Source: Ciceribacter sp. L1K22
GTDB taxonomy: Bacteria > Pseudomonadota > Alphaproteobacteria > Rhizobiales > Rhizobiaceae
Direction of reading: 5' to 3'
Assembly (NCBI RefSeq): GCF_017599385.1
Contig: NZ_JAGFPK010000001.1
Coordinates: 1,355,399-1,419,398 of the forward strand
Length of the DNA: 64,000 bases
Numbering within the stretch: the first letter of the stretch is position 1; every line of letters starts with the position of its first letter. The position numbers were made by a program, and so were the translations under genes. This document shows positions 53,949-63,526 of the stretch, in pieces. Below the pieces are notes generated by a model. The model saw only the letters and a list, made by a program, of their open reading frames with translations, did not search any database and was not told the origin of the DNA.

Positions 53949-54626
53949 TCAGCCCTCGTCCTTGATCATGTAGCCGGCGCCGCGCACGGTCTTCAGAAGC
54001 GGCTTGTCGAAGTCCTTCTCGATCTTCGAGCGCAGGCGCGAGACGTGCACGTCGATGACATTTGTCTGGGGATCGAAGTGATAGTCCCAGACATGTTCGA
54101 GCAGCATGGTGCGGGTCACCACCTGGCCGGCGTTCTTCATCAGATATTCGAGCAGACGGAACTCGCGCGGTTGCAAAAGGATGTCCTTCCCGGCGCGCTT
54201 CACCTCGTGGGAGAGGCGGTCGAGTTCGAGATCGCCGACCCGGTAGACCATATCTTGCTCCGGCGCGCCCTTGCGGCGGCCCAGCACCTCCACGCGGGCA
54301 AGCAGTTCCGAGAAGGCGTAGGGTTTCGGCAGGTAGTCGTCGCCGCCGGCGCGAAGGCCGGTGACGCGGTCGTCCACCTGGCCGAGCGCCGACAGGATGA
54401 GCACCGGCGTGTTGACGCCGCGCCGACGCAGCTCCGAGATCACCGACAGGCCATCGCGGCGCGGCAGCATACGGTCGATCACCATCACGTCGTAAGAATT
54501 CTCCGAGCCCATGAACAGGCCGCTTTCGCCATCGCTGGCGTGGTCCACCACGATGCCCGCCTCGCGAAAGGCTTTCGTCATGTAGGCGGCGGCTTCAAGA
54601 TCGTCTTCAATGACCAGTATTTTCAT
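53949..54626 (-). CDS. OmpR-family response regulator
   Basis: 225 residues from the ATG at 54626. Receiver: MKILVIEDDLEAAAY, phospho-Asp in VMVIDRMLPRRDG, Lys in DDYLPKPYAFSELL. Winged-helix DNA-binding domain ends NVIDVHVSRLRSKIEKDFDK PLLKTVRGAGYM. Two bases between its stop and the kinase start. Separated from degP by a strong terminator, so it has its own promoter in 54627-54720. Confidence 0.93.
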   Translation of the reverse strand: MKILVIEDDLEAAAYMTKAFREAGIVVDHASDGESGLFMGSENSYDVMVIDRMLPRRDGLSVISELRRRGVNTPVLILSALGQVDDRVTGLRAGGDDYLPKPYAFSELLARVEVLGRRKGAPEQDMVYRVGDLELDRLSHEVKRAGKDILLQPREFRLLEYLMKNAGQVVTRTMLLEHVWDYHFDPQTNVIDVHVSRLRSKIEKDFDKPLLKTVRGAGYMIKDEG

Positions 54627-54721
54627 GCGCGCGACATTACCGCCGTCGATCGGGGCGGCACAACCGGAATCGGTCGGGGCGTCGATGTGCTGCGATGGCG
54701 TCACGTGTCTTACTCCACTCC

Positions 54722-54763
54722 AAAAAGAAAAGGGGTGCCGCGGGCCTGGACCGCGCGGCACCC
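54722..54763 (-). terminator. Terminator after degP
   Basis: On the minus strand GGGTGCCGCG and CGCGGCACCC form a 10-base perfect stem, then CTTTTCTTTTT. It lies 50 bases after the degP stop. Confidence 0.88.
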
Positions 54764-54812
54764 TCCAATGGCCCGGCGCAGGCGGGCGCCGGGTAAAGGA
54801 TGCTTGAGAAGG

Positions 54813-56366
54813 TCAGCCCTGATCGAGCGGAAGCGCCACGAAGCGGTTTCCGTTGTCGGTCTGGATCAGCACCAGAACCTTGGTGCGGCCGGCTTCCTTG
54901 ACGGCTTCGATGGCCTTCTGCGCGTCGGCGACCGAGGAAACCTCCTCGTTGTTGACAGCAGTGATCCGGTCACCGGCCTTCAGGCCGAGGTCGGCGGCTT
55001 CGGAGTCCGGATCGACGGAGACGATCGCGAGGCCCGAGCCGTCATCGGACGGCTGGACATCGAGGCCGAGGCCGGCAAGCGCCTGTTCGGTCGACGGTGC
55101 CGGCGCGGCCGGCTCGTCCTGCTGGTTGCCGGCCAGCTGCTGGTCGGTCGGGAAGGTCCCGAGTTCGACCGTCTTGGTGATCGACTTGCCTTCGCGCCAG
55201 ATCGACAGCTCGACCTTGGTGCCGGGCGTCATCGTGCCGATACGCTTGGCCAGATCGCGGTTGTCCTTGATCTGCTCGCCATCGACGGCGACGATCACGT
55301 CACCCTGCTCGATGCCGGCCTTGGCTCCGGGCGAACCGTCCTGCGGAGCGACGACGATGGCGCCGGCAGCCTCTGCCAGGCCGAGCGAGTCGGCGATGTC
55401 CTTGCTGACGGCATCGATCTGGACGCCGAGCCAACCGCGTTCGACCGTGCCTTTCTCGATCAGGTCGTTGACGACGTTCTTGGCAAGCGATGCGGGGATC
55501 GCGAACGCGATGCCGACATTGCCGCCCGACGGCGAGAAGATCGCCGTGTTGATGCCGATGACTTCGCCGCTGAGGTTGAAGTCCGGACCGCCGGAGTTGC
55601 CGCGGTTCACGGCGGCGTCGATCTGGATATAGTCATCGTAGGGACCAGAGCCGATGTCGCGGCCACGGGCCGACACGATGCCGGCGGTCACGGTGCCTCC
55701 GAGACCGAACGGATTGCCCACGGCCACGACCCAGTCGCCGATCCGGGCGCCGTCACCGTCGGCGAACTTGACGTATTTGAACTTCTGCTTGGGTTCGTCG
55801 ACCTTGAGGACCGCGAGATCCGTGCGGCTGTCCTTGCCGACCAGCGAGGCCTTGAGTTCGGTGCCGTCGTTCATGACGATCGTAAAGGCTTCGCCGTCGT
55901 TGACGACGTGGTTGTTGGTGACGATGTAGCCGTCTTCGGAGATGAAGAAGCCGGAGCCCTGGGAGGTCGGACGCAGCTTGCCCTTGCCGGCATGCGGCGC
56001 CGGACGCTGCTGACCTTCTCCGTCTGGCATCGGAATGCCGAATTCGCGGAAGAAGCGCTTCATCGGATGGTCGTCCGGCAGTTCATCAAAGCCGCGGCCA
56101 CCCCAGCCAAAGGAAAAGCCGTTGCCGTCAGCGGCGGCCGGCTGAACGGCCGATTCGACGCGAACGGAGACGACGGCCGGCGAAACAGCCTCGACGACAT
56201 CGGCAAAGCTCGGAATATTCGGCGCCTCGACGCTGACGGGCTCGGCATAGGCGGGGGTGATGATTGCCGGAACGCCGCCCGCGACGATGGCGGCGGCGAG
56301 CCCCATGGCGGTGGTGCTCCTCAGGATTTTTGCCAGACGGTTCTGTCCAGTCACGCGGTTGAACAT
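54813..56366 (-). CDS. degP: DegP/HtrA-type periplasmic serine protease
   Basis: 517 residues from the ATG at 56366 with GGGAGCT before it; a signal peptide runs to about residue 40 (AIITPAYA-EPVS). Catalytic triad: His in VTNNHVVNDGE, Asp in SRTDLAVLKVD, Ser in NRGNSGGPDF. Two PDZ domains follow (IGTMTPGTKVELSIWREGK, GLKAGDRITAVNNEEVSSVA). It degrades or refolds damaged envelope proteins. In S. meliloti degP lies by the cyc genes; the neighbourhood is conserved here but the gap holds other genes. Confidence 0.94.
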   Translation of the reverse strand: MFNRVTGQNRLAKILRSTTAMGLAAAIVAGGVPAIITPAYAEPVSVEAPNIPSFADVVEAVSPAVVSVRVESAVQPAAADGNGFSFGWGGRGFDELPDDHPMKRFFREFGIPMPDGEGQQRPAPHAGKGKLRPTSQGSGFFISEDGYIVTNNHVVNDGEAFTIVMNDGTELKASLVGKDSRTDLAVLKVDEPKQKFKYVKFADGDGARIGDWVVAVGNPFGLGGTVTAGIVSARGRDIGSGPYDDYIQIDAAVNRGNSGGPDFNLSGEVIGINTAIFSPSGGNVGIAFAIPASLAKNVVNDLIEKGTVERGWLGVQIDAVSKDIADSLGLAEAAGAIVVAPQDGSPGAKAGIEQGDVIVAVDGEQIKDNRDLAKRIGTMTPGTKVELSIWREGKSITKTVELGTFPTDQQLAGNQQDEPAAPAPSTEQALAGLGLDVQPSDDGSGLAIVSVDPDSEAADLGLKAGDRITAVNNEEVSSVADAQKAIEAVKEAGRTKVLVLIQTDNGNRFVALPLDQG

Positions 56367-56512
56367 GGTAGCTCCCTTCGTCTTCAGTGTTTTCGTCACA
56401 TCGGAGGTCGATGCGAGGCGGTGGATGGCCTTTGATATAGAGGGCGTCAGCTTACGATGAACTGTCCGGCGGATGAATTCTTGGTAATGTTCGCCGGTCG
56501 CGTGCGGACCGA

Positions 56513-57121
56513 TTACGGGCCGTTGACCAGCGCGAGGATAAGGCGCTGCACATTGCCGCCATTGGCGAACTCGACCTGATCGAATTCGCGCTGCTTCTGC
56601 CGCTCGGCGCGGGAGATTTCGCCGAGCACAGGCTGCATCTTCTCGCGGATCTTGCGGCATTGCGGATCGTTTGGTTCCGCAAGCCCGATCGTCGCCTTTT
56701 CGATTTCCTTGACCATTGCCTTGATGTGATCGCCATGCACGCGCTCGTGGGCTGTCACGCCGTCGATGAAGGTCTGCCAGCTTTGCTGCAGGGGGCCGGA
56801 AAGAGGCACTGCCGGTTTCGGCAGGACGGTGGTGATGACGAGCGTCGGCACGGCGGAGGCGAGCACGCAGTCAGTGCCGCGGGTCTGATAGTCGCGCTTC
56901 CAGGTGAGCCGGAACGAGGTATGCGCGATGGTGCGGGCGACGCCAAGCTTCGGCCCGTTTTCGCCGATCGAGGCGTAGAGCTCGGCGCCCGTGCTGCCTC
57001 TGACAGGATAAGTCTCGACCTTGTCGATCGCCTGCCATTCTGCATTGGCCGACGTCACCGTCGCGCCGACCATAATGCCCGCGCTAAACGCAGCCTTTGC
57101 AAGTTTACGCAGTCTCGTCAT
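56513..57121 (-). CDS. DUF922 secreted putative zinc protease
   Basis: 202 residues; the ATG at 57121 begins the signal peptide (LAKAAFSAGIMVGATVTSAN A-EWQ). The motif TAHERVHGDH provides HExxH-x-x-H-type zinc ligands as in DUF922 proteins. Two Cys (TDCVLASAV, PQCRKIREK) may pair. Periplasmic; substrate unknown. It is 51 bases from the PAS kinase stop, the same strand, possibly co-transcribed. Confidence 0.85.
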   Translation of the reverse strand: MTRLRKLAKAAFSAGIMVGATVTSANAEWQAIDKVETYPVRGSTGAELYASIGENGPKLGVARTIAHTSFRLTWKRDYQTRGTDCVLASAVPTLVITTVLPKPAVPLSGPLQQSWQTFIDGVTAHERVHGDHIKAMVKEIEKATIGLAEPNDPQCRKIREKMQPVLGEISRAERQKQREFDQVEFANGGNVQRLILALVNGP

Positions 57122-57172
57122 CGTGGCGAACGCTATCGGTTTGAACCGGCATTGGCAATGCGTTGCCAAGGC

Positions 57173-59485
57173 TTACGCCCGCCGTCTCGCGGCCTCCGGC
57201 TGGTGCGGGATGACCATCTGCACCACGGTGCCGCAGCCCTCGCGTGAGCGGATCTTCAGGCCGCCGCCATGGAGCGCCACCAGCGACCGGGAGATGGCGA
57301 GCCCAAGGCCGGAGCCGCCCTTGCTCTTGGCGTACTGGCTCTGCACCTGCTCGAACGGCTGGCCGATCTTGCCGAGCGCTTCCGAGGGGATGCCGATACC
57401 GGTATCGGCGATCGTCAGCGTTACGCCTTGTTCGCACTGGCGCGCCCGCAGCATCACCCGCCCGCCTTCATTCGTGAATTTGACGGCGTTCGACAGGATG
57501 TTGAGCAGCACCTGCTTCATCGCCCGGCGGTCGGCACGGACGGAGAGATCGGGCGCGATGCGCTGCTCGACGCGAATCTTCTTTTCCTCCGCCGGCATGG
57601 AGGTCAGACGCAGGCTTTCGCTGATCAGCGTCGACATGTCGATGCTTTCACAGCGAATCTTCATCTGGCCAGCCTCGATCTTCGACATATCGAGGATATC
57701 GTTGATGACGTTGAGCAGATGCATGCCGCTCTCGTGGATGTCGCGGGCGTATTCCTCGTATTTCGGCGAGCCGATCGGTCCGAACATACCGTTCTGCAGG
57801 ATGTCGGAGAAGCCGAGGATGGCATTGAGCGGCGTCCGCAGTTCGTGGCTCATATTGGCGAGGAATTCGGATTTCGCCTTGTTGGCGGCTTCGGCGCGTT
57901 CCTTCTCGGCCTGGTACTTGGCGTTGGTTTCGGAGAGCTCTTCCTTCTGCCGTTCGAGCTTTTTCTGCGAGGCCGAGAGATCTCCGATCGTCGCCATCAG
58001 GCGGCGTTCCTGGTCGCGCAGCCGTTCCTGGTTCCGCTTCAGCTGCGAGATGTCGGTGCCGACCGAAACAAGGCCACCGTCACGGGTACGGCGCTCGTTG
58101 ATCTGGAGCCAGCGCCCGTCGGCGAGTTGCACCTCCGTTGTGCGCGAATTGCCGCTCTGGTCCGGATCGACGACCCGGCGCTGGACGATCGGGCGCACCG
58201 TGGCGGCCAGTACCAGCGCGCGCTCGGTCCCCGGCACGAGCACGTCGTCCGGCAGGCCGTAGACCTTCTGGAAATGCGCGTTGCACATCACCAGCTTGTC
58301 GTTCTTGTCCCACAGCACGAAGGCTTCGGACGTGCATTCGATCGCATCCGCAAGACGCTGGTCGGCTTCCGCATAGCGCTGCGCCAGGCGGTGCTGCTCG
58401 GTGACGTCCATCGCGATGCCGATGACGTGGGTGCGGCCGGTCGACGAACGCAGCACCTGGGCGCGCGCCCGCATCCAGACGAAATGGCCCTTGTGATGGC
58501 GCATGCGGAAGACATGGTCGATGTGGCGGCTTTCGCCACGGGCCAGCTTGCGCGCGATGGCGTAGAGGTTGCCGTCCTCGGGATGCATCATCCGCGCGGC
58601 GTCGCCGAAGCAGAGCGACTCGCCGGAGGGCTGCATGCCGAGCATTTCATACATCGAACGCGACCAGTAGAGACGGCGCGTGCTGAGATCGAAGTCCCAC
58701 AGACCGCAGCGTCCACGCGACAGGGCCGTTTCGACCCGAAGGTTGGACTCCATGAAGATGTCGTCGCTTTCCCGGGCGCGTTTGGCCTGCAGGAAATAGG
58801 CGTAGACGATGACCAACAGGATCATCGAGACGCCGGCGAACAGCGTGACGTTGAGCGCCACTTCGCCGCGCCAGAAGTTGGCGACCCCCTGTAGCGAGTG
58901 GGCCGCGACGATCATCGCGCCGCTGTCCATCTCCTGGAACACGGCATAGTGCGGCGCACCGTTGATATGCGTTTCGACTGCGCCGGTGCGATCGGCAAAA
59001 CGACGGACGGTTGCGACTTCCGGGAGCAGTGCCGTCAGCCTGTAGCCGACGAAGCCGCTCGCCGAGGTCGAACCGGCGAACACCTTGCCCGTTGTGTCGA
59101 TGAGCAGCACGAAGGCTTGCGCGTCGAGACGCGCCTGCGGCAGGAATGATTTCAGCAAAGTCTCGGCCGCCTGTCTGTCGGCGGCGGCGAAGACCTCCTG
59201 TCGTTCGGCAAAGACGGCGGCTGCCACATTGGCCGACAGCGCGGTCGACTGCCTGACGGCGCCCTCCATACGGGCATGCTCTCCCAGGATGCCGATGGCG
59301 CGCGCCGTTGCGAGCACGACCAGGAACGCCACGATGAGAACGGGGATAGCCCTTCGGAAGAAAACCTCCGCCCGCCGCGAACTCACGCTACCCTCGGACA
59401 CAAACTCGTCGATGTACCCAGATACCCGTGAAAACACCAGCCGCAGCCATTCGTCGGCTGCGGTTGCCCGCCGCGCGTTCGCCAT
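57173..59485 (-). CDS. PAS-containing sensor histidine kinase
   Basis: 770 residues. A transmembrane helix at about 46-70, a periplasmic dCache-like region, a second helix at about 208-232, then two PAS domains (GLWDFDLSTRRLYWSRSMYE and FVLWDKNDKLVMCNAHFQKV), a coiled coil (RQKEELSETNAKYQAEKERA) and the kinase: H-box ANMSHELRTPLNAILGFSDI, N-box QVLLNILSNAVKFTNEGG, G-box IADTGIGIPSEAL. There is no receiver domain and no adjacent regulator, so it is an orphan kinase whose partner is elsewhere. Confidence 0.92.
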   Translation of the reverse strand: MANARRATAADEWLRLVFSRVSGYIDEFVSEGSVSSRRAEVFFRRAIPVLIVAFLVVLATARAIGILGEHARMEGAVRQSTALSANVAAAVFAERQEVFAAADRQAAETLLKSFLPQARLDAQAFVLLIDTTGKVFAGSTSASGFVGYRLTALLPEVATVRRFADRTGAVETHINGAPHYAVFQEMDSGAMIVAAHSLQGVANFWRGEVALNVTLFAGVSMILLVIVYAYFLQAKRARESDDIFMESNLRVETALSRGRCGLWDFDLSTRRLYWSRSMYEMLGMQPSGESLCFGDAARMMHPEDGNLYAIARKLARGESRHIDHVFRMRHHKGHFVWMRARAQVLRSSTGRTHVIGIAMDVTEQHRLAQRYAEADQRLADAIECTSEAFVLWDKNDKLVMCNAHFQKVYGLPDDVLVPGTERALVLAATVRPIVQRRVVDPDQSGNSRTTEVQLADGRWLQINERRTRDGGLVSVGTDISQLKRNQERLRDQERRLMATIGDLSASQKKLERQKEELSETNAKYQAEKERAEAANKAKSEFLANMSHELRTPLNAILGFSDILQNGMFGPIGSPKYEEYARDIHESGMHLLNVINDILDMSKIEAGQMKIRCESIDMSTLISESLRLTSMPAEEKKIRVEQRIAPDLSVRADRRAMKQVLLNILSNAVKFTNEGGRVMLRARQCEQGVTLTIADTGIGIPSEALGKIGQPFEQVQSQYAKSKGGSGLGLAISRSLVALHGGGLKIRSREGCGTVVQMVIPHQPEAARRRA

Positions 59486-59716
59486 TGTCCCGCCTTGTCC
59501 CTCGTGCGATTCAAGCGCCGCTCGCCCGAATCTGCGGTCAATGAATCAAAGGTGATTCGCCTTGTCCAGACCGTACGGGTGAACAAAATCTTAAGTGCTT
59601 AATCCGAATCGTCTTTTTTTCTCGGCAGCGCGGCAAAGCGTTGAATCTGAAAGAAAAGATTAGGCGGTGGCGGCTATTCTGACCCAATAGCCAGGGGGCT
59701 GACGAAGGGGGCATTC

Positions 59717-60604
59717 ATGAGATTTCGCAACGCGGCGGCGTGTCTTGCGCCAGTGAAGATGCTTATCGGTGCGACTGCGCTGTCGCTGGCCGCCGCAACC
59801 GCCGGCGCGGTCGAGCCTGAACAGCCCGAACTCTACGCCGAACTTTGGGACGAACAGATCGAGGAGGCCAACCAGTTCGTGATCAATACGGCGATCGCGA
59901 CGGTCTTCCACGAGGCCGGCCATATGCTGGTGTCGGAGCTCTCCCTGCCCGTGCTCGGGCGCGAGGAGGACGCCGTCGATGGTCTGGCGACGATCCTGCT
60001 TCTGGAGGCCGAGGACGAGGAGCTCAATGTCGTTGTCGAGGACTGGGCCAATGTCTGGTTCCTGACGGCGGGCGCGGCCGACGAGGACGAGGAACTTGCC
60101 TTCTGGGACACGCACGGGCTGGATGAGCAGCGCGCCTACAACACGATCTGCATGATGATGGGAAAGAACCGGAAGCGATTCGAGGAATTCGCCGATTCGG
60201 TCGAGTTTCCGGACTATCGCAAGGAGCAGTGCGTCTACGAGTACGAAGGCCTGAGGGCGAGCTGGGGAAAGGTTCTTGAGCCGCACAAGGCGGGCGAGGG
60301 CGACAGCACGGCATTCAAGATCGAGTACAAACCGACCACCGATCCACATCTTTCGTATTTCCGCGACATGATCGTCGAGGCCGGCCTGCTGGAAATGGTC
60401 CGCGACGTGTTCTCCGGCACGTACAAGCTGAAGGACGGCATCCGTCTGACAGCGACCGAATGCGGCGTCGCCAACGCCTTCTGGAGCGCCGGCGACCGCG
60501 AAATGACGCTCTGCTACGAGGATCTTCTGAACAGCGCCAATCTCGACGCGCAGTGGTACATCGACAATCCCGACGAGGATGAGGCGGCGGAAGGTGAGGA
60601 ATAG
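59717..60604 (+). CDS. DUF4344 putative secreted metallopeptidase
   Basis: 295 residues with a signal peptide (LIGATALSLAAATAGAV). AIATVFHEAGHMLVSELSLP contains HEAGH zinc-ligand motif; LGREEDAVDGLATILLL continues the family pattern, with Glu/Asp as third ligand. Very acidic C-terminus. Periplasmic peptidase of unknown target. The 231 bases upstream contain an AT-rich promoter-like area; its 3' side ends in the hairpin at 60651. Confidence 0.85.
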   Translation: MRFRNAAACLAPVKMLIGATALSLAAATAGAVEPEQPELYAELWDEQIEEANQFVINTAIATVFHEAGHMLVSELSLPVLGREEDAVDGLATILLLEAEDEELNVVVEDWANVWFLTAGAADEDEELAFWDTHGLDEQRAYNTICMMMGKNRKRFEEFADSVEFPDYRKEQCVYEYEGLRASWGKVLEPHKAGEGDSTAFKIEYKPTTDPHLSYFRDMIVEAGLLEMVRDVFSGTYKLKDGIRLTATECGVANAFWSAGDREMTLCYEDLLNSANLDAQWYIDNPDEDEAAEGEE

Positions 60605-60650
60605 GCGCCGGCGTCTTCAGGACGTACCCACGTTAAGCGCCGCGGGGGGG

Positions 60651-60676
60651 CTTCTCCCCGCTTGAGCGGGGAGAAG
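60651..60676. repeat. Palindrome between two convergent genes
   Basis: CTTCTCCCCGC-TTGA-GCGGGGAGAAG, an 11-base perfect stem of the same core as the mosaic repeats, here alone. It may act as a bidirectional transcription barrier between the DUF4344 gene and pepN. Confidence 0.75.
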
Positions 60677-60689
60677 GAACAAGGCTTCG

Positions 60690-63341
60690 TCAGGCCTTCA
60701 GCATGCGTTCGACGATGTCGCGCACATCCGTGGAAAGGCTGGCAGCCGATTCGATGCGAACCAGCGCCGCGCGGGCCTTGTCGGCGCGCGACGGCTCCAG
60801 GAGGCGCCAGGAGCGCATCGAGGTCAGCAGGCGGGCGGCAAGCTGCGGGTTCTTCTTGTCGATGTCGAGGATCTGCGACGCCAGCAGCTCATAGGCCGCG
60901 CCGTCGGGGCGGTTGAAGCCGGTGGCGTTCGAGAAGGCGAACGAGCCGATCAGCGAGCGGACCCGGTTGGGGTTGTCAGCCTTGTAATGCTTGTTCGACA
61001 TCAGGGCGACGACACGGTCGAACGTGCCGGCGCCCGGAATGGCGGCCTGGATCGCAAACCACTTGTCGATGACGAGCGCGTTCTCGGCAAACCGCTTTTC
61101 GAACGCGGCCAGCGCTTCCGTCGCCTCTTTCGAATCCGGGAAATTGTGGACCAGGATCGTCAGGGCCTGGGCGAGATCCGTCATGTTGTCGGCTTCGGCG
61201 AACGCCTTTGCGGCCAGCACCGGTGTCTTTTCCGCAAGCGTCAGATAGGAGAGGGCGGCATTCTTCAGCGCTCTCCGTCCCGCGCTCGCCGCATCCGGGC
61301 TGAATGCCCCCGTGGCGGATGACAGCGAGGCGAAGAGCCCGCCGAAGATGTCCTTGCCGGCTACGGCAATGGCGGTGAGCACGGCCTGACGACCGTCGCG
61401 GATCGCATCCGGGTCGTTGTTCGCACCAAGTTCGCGCGCGACGTCGGCTTCGCTCGGCAGGGCGAGTGCCTGGGCGCGGAAGGCGGGCTCCAGAGCCTCG
61501 TTGCCGGCAATGTCGAGCAGTGCCTTGGTCAAGGCTTCGCCGACCACGACGGGAGCACCGTTGCGGACATTGGTTGCCGCCGCTGTGAGAGCCGGCAATG
61601 CGAGATCGGTGATGGCTTGCCAGCGGGCGAAAAGGTCGCTCTCGTGGCGGGCGATGAGGCCGAGGTCGTCATCGCTCTGCGCGAAATGCAGGGTGACCGG
61701 GGCGGAAAAGCCGCGATTGAGCGACAGCACCGGACGCGAACCTATGCCGGAGAAGACGAGTGTCTGTGCGCGATCCGTCAGATGCAGCACATCGCCCGTG
61801 ACTTCGCCGCCCGCGATACCGCCGGGCGACATTTCCGAACCGTTGTCGGACAGCAGCGCGAACTTGAGCGGGATGTGCATCGGCTCCTTGGTCGACTGGC
61901 CAGGCGTCGCGGGCACCATCTGTTCGAGCGAGACGGTGAACGTCTTGGCCGAGGCGTCGTACGTGGTGGAAACCGTGATCTGCGGCGTGCCGGCCTGGTG
62001 GTACCAGAGCGAGAACTGCTTGAGGTCGCGACTCGTCGCATCCTCGAAACTCTTGACGAAATCCTCGACCGTCGCGGCATCGCCGTCATGACGCTCGAAG
62101 TAGAGGTCCATGCCCTTCTTGAAGCCGTCGGCGCCGAGGATCGTGTTGATCATCCGGGTAACTTCGGAACCCTTCTCGTAGACCGTTGTCGTGTAGAAGT
62201 TGTTGATCTCGCGATATTTCGTCGGGCGAACCGGGTGAGCGAGGGGACCGGCATCCTCCGGGAACTGCTCCGAGCGCAGATGACGGACTTCGGCGATGCG
62301 TTTGACGGCGCGCGAGCGCATGTCGGCCGAGAATTCGTGGTCGCGATAGACGGTCAGGCCTTCCTTCAGGCAGAGCTGGAACCAGTCGCGGCAGGTGATG
62401 CGGTTACCGGTCCAGTTGTGGAAGTATTCGTGCGCGATGATCGCCTCGATATTCGCGTAGTCCTGGTCGGTTGCGGTTTCGGGATCGGCAAGAACGTACT
62501 TGTCGTTGAAGATGTTGAGACCCTTGTTCTCCATGGCTCCCATGTTGAAGTCGGAGACGGCGACGACCATGAAGATGTCGAGGTCGTATTCGCGGCCGAA
62601 CACCTCTTCGTCCCACTTCATCGAACGCTTCAATGCGTCCATGGCATAGGCCGCGCGAGCTTCCTTGCCGTGCTCGACATAGATTTTCAGCGCGACTTCA
62701 CGGCCGGACATGGTCGTGAACGTGTCTTCCACGATGCCAAGATCGCCAGCGACCAGCGCGAAAAGGTAGCTTGGCTTCGGATGCGGATCGAACCAGGCGG
62801 CAAAATGCTTGTCCGGACCGAAGCCGGCGCCGCCGAGGAAGTTGCCGTTGGACAAGAGAAGCGGGTTGGCTTCCTTGTCGGCGATGATGTTGACCGTGTA
62901 GACGGACAGCACGTCCGGGCGGTCGGGGAAATAGGTGATGCGGCGGAAGCCTTCGGCTTCGCACTGCGTGCAGTAGATGCCGTTGGAGCGGTAGAGACCC
63001 ATCAGCTGGGTATTAGCCTCCGGATTGATCATCGTCACGACGGTGATCTCGAACGGTTCGGTCGCCGGCAGGTCACGGATGACGAGGCTGTCCGCGGACG
63101 CGGTATAGCGATCGGTCTCCATCTCGATCTGGTCGAAGAGCAGGCTGGTCATGGTCAGGTCGTCGCCATCAAGCACCAGCGGCGCCGACGGATCGGCACC
63201 TTCACGCCGATGGAAGATCAGACGCGCTTCGACCTTGGTCTCCGTCGGGTCCAGCTCGAAGGTCAGATCGACCCGTTCCAAGACAAAGTCGGTGGGTCGG
63301 TAGTCTGCCAGATGAATGACCTGGCCCGTATCTGTTCGCAT
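60690..63341 (-). CDS. pepN: PepN, aminopeptidase N
   Basis: 883 residues, full length for gammaproteobacterial-type PepN (M1 family). Exopeptidase motif GAMENKGLNIF near 266, zinc motif HEYFHNWTGNRITCRDWF near 302, downstream Glu in LTVYRDHEFSADM. C-terminal HEAT-like helical domain. It removes N-terminal residues from peptides in the cytosol. Upstream is the palindrome at 63361-63378. Confidence 0.95.
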   Translation of the reverse strand: MRTDTGQVIHLADYRPTDFVLERVDLTFELDPTETKVEARLIFHRREGADPSAPLVLDGDDLTMTSLLFDQIEMETDRYTASADSLVIRDLPATEPFEITVVTMINPEANTQLMGLYRSNGIYCTQCEAEGFRRITYFPDRPDVLSVYTVNIIADKEANPLLLSNGNFLGGAGFGPDKHFAAWFDPHPKPSYLFALVAGDLGIVEDTFTTMSGREVALKIYVEHGKEARAAYAMDALKRSMKWDEEVFGREYDLDIFMVVAVSDFNMGAMENKGLNIFNDKYVLADPETATDQDYANIEAIIAHEYFHNWTGNRITCRDWFQLCLKEGLTVYRDHEFSADMRSRAVKRIAEVRHLRSEQFPEDAGPLAHPVRPTKYREINNFYTTTVYEKGSEVTRMINTILGADGFKKGMDLYFERHDGDAATVEDFVKSFEDATSRDLKQFSLWYHQAGTPQITVSTTYDASAKTFTVSLEQMVPATPGQSTKEPMHIPLKFALLSDNGSEMSPGGIAGGEVTGDVLHLTDRAQTLVFSGIGSRPVLSLNRGFSAPVTLHFAQSDDDLGLIARHESDLFARWQAITDLALPALTAAATNVRNGAPVVVGEALTKALLDIAGNEALEPAFRAQALALPSEADVARELGANNDPDAIRDGRQAVLTAIAVAGKDIFGGLFASLSSATGAFSPDAASAGRRALKNAALSYLTLAEKTPVLAAKAFAEADNMTDLAQALTILVHNFPDSKEATEALAAFEKRFAENALVIDKWFAIQAAIPGAGTFDRVVALMSNKHYKADNPNRVRSLIGSFAFSNATGFNRPDGAAYELLASQILDIDKKNPQLAARLLTSMRSWRLLEPSRADKARAALVRIESAASLSTDVRDIVERMLKA

Positions 63342-63360
63342 CGTCTGTCCTGATTATTTT

Positions 63361-63378
63361 AAGCTAGGTCCCTAGCTT
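63361..63378. promoter_or_regulatory. Perfect palindrome in the pepN leader
   Basis: AAGCTAGG-TC-CCTAGCTT, 8-base arms, 20 bases before the pepN ATG. Candidate repressor site or leader hairpin. Confidence 0.45.
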
Positions 63379-63483
63379 CGTTCCGCCCCTGGAGCCAGTC
63401 TCCCACGAGGCCGGCAAGTCTAGGCGATGATTGCATCAATTTCTGAACGATTGTTAAAACACGCGACAAGTATTCCCGATTTT

Positions 63484-63505
63484 GCCCGCCGGAGCGGGCC
63501 TTTTT
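63484..63505 (+). terminator. Terminator-like hairpin
   Basis: GCCCGC-CGGA-GCGGGC then CTTTTT on the plus strand. The genes on both sides are minus-strand, so direction is odd; it may end a minus-strand transcript poorly, or a plus-strand RNA not seen. Confidence 0.45.
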
Positions 63506-63526
63506 CGGACTTTGGCGCTCCTGTTT

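Noticed and set aside
61617..63353. 578-codon plus-strand frame opposite pepN
   Set aside because: Antisense to the zinc and GAMEN motifs of pepN; no start signal.
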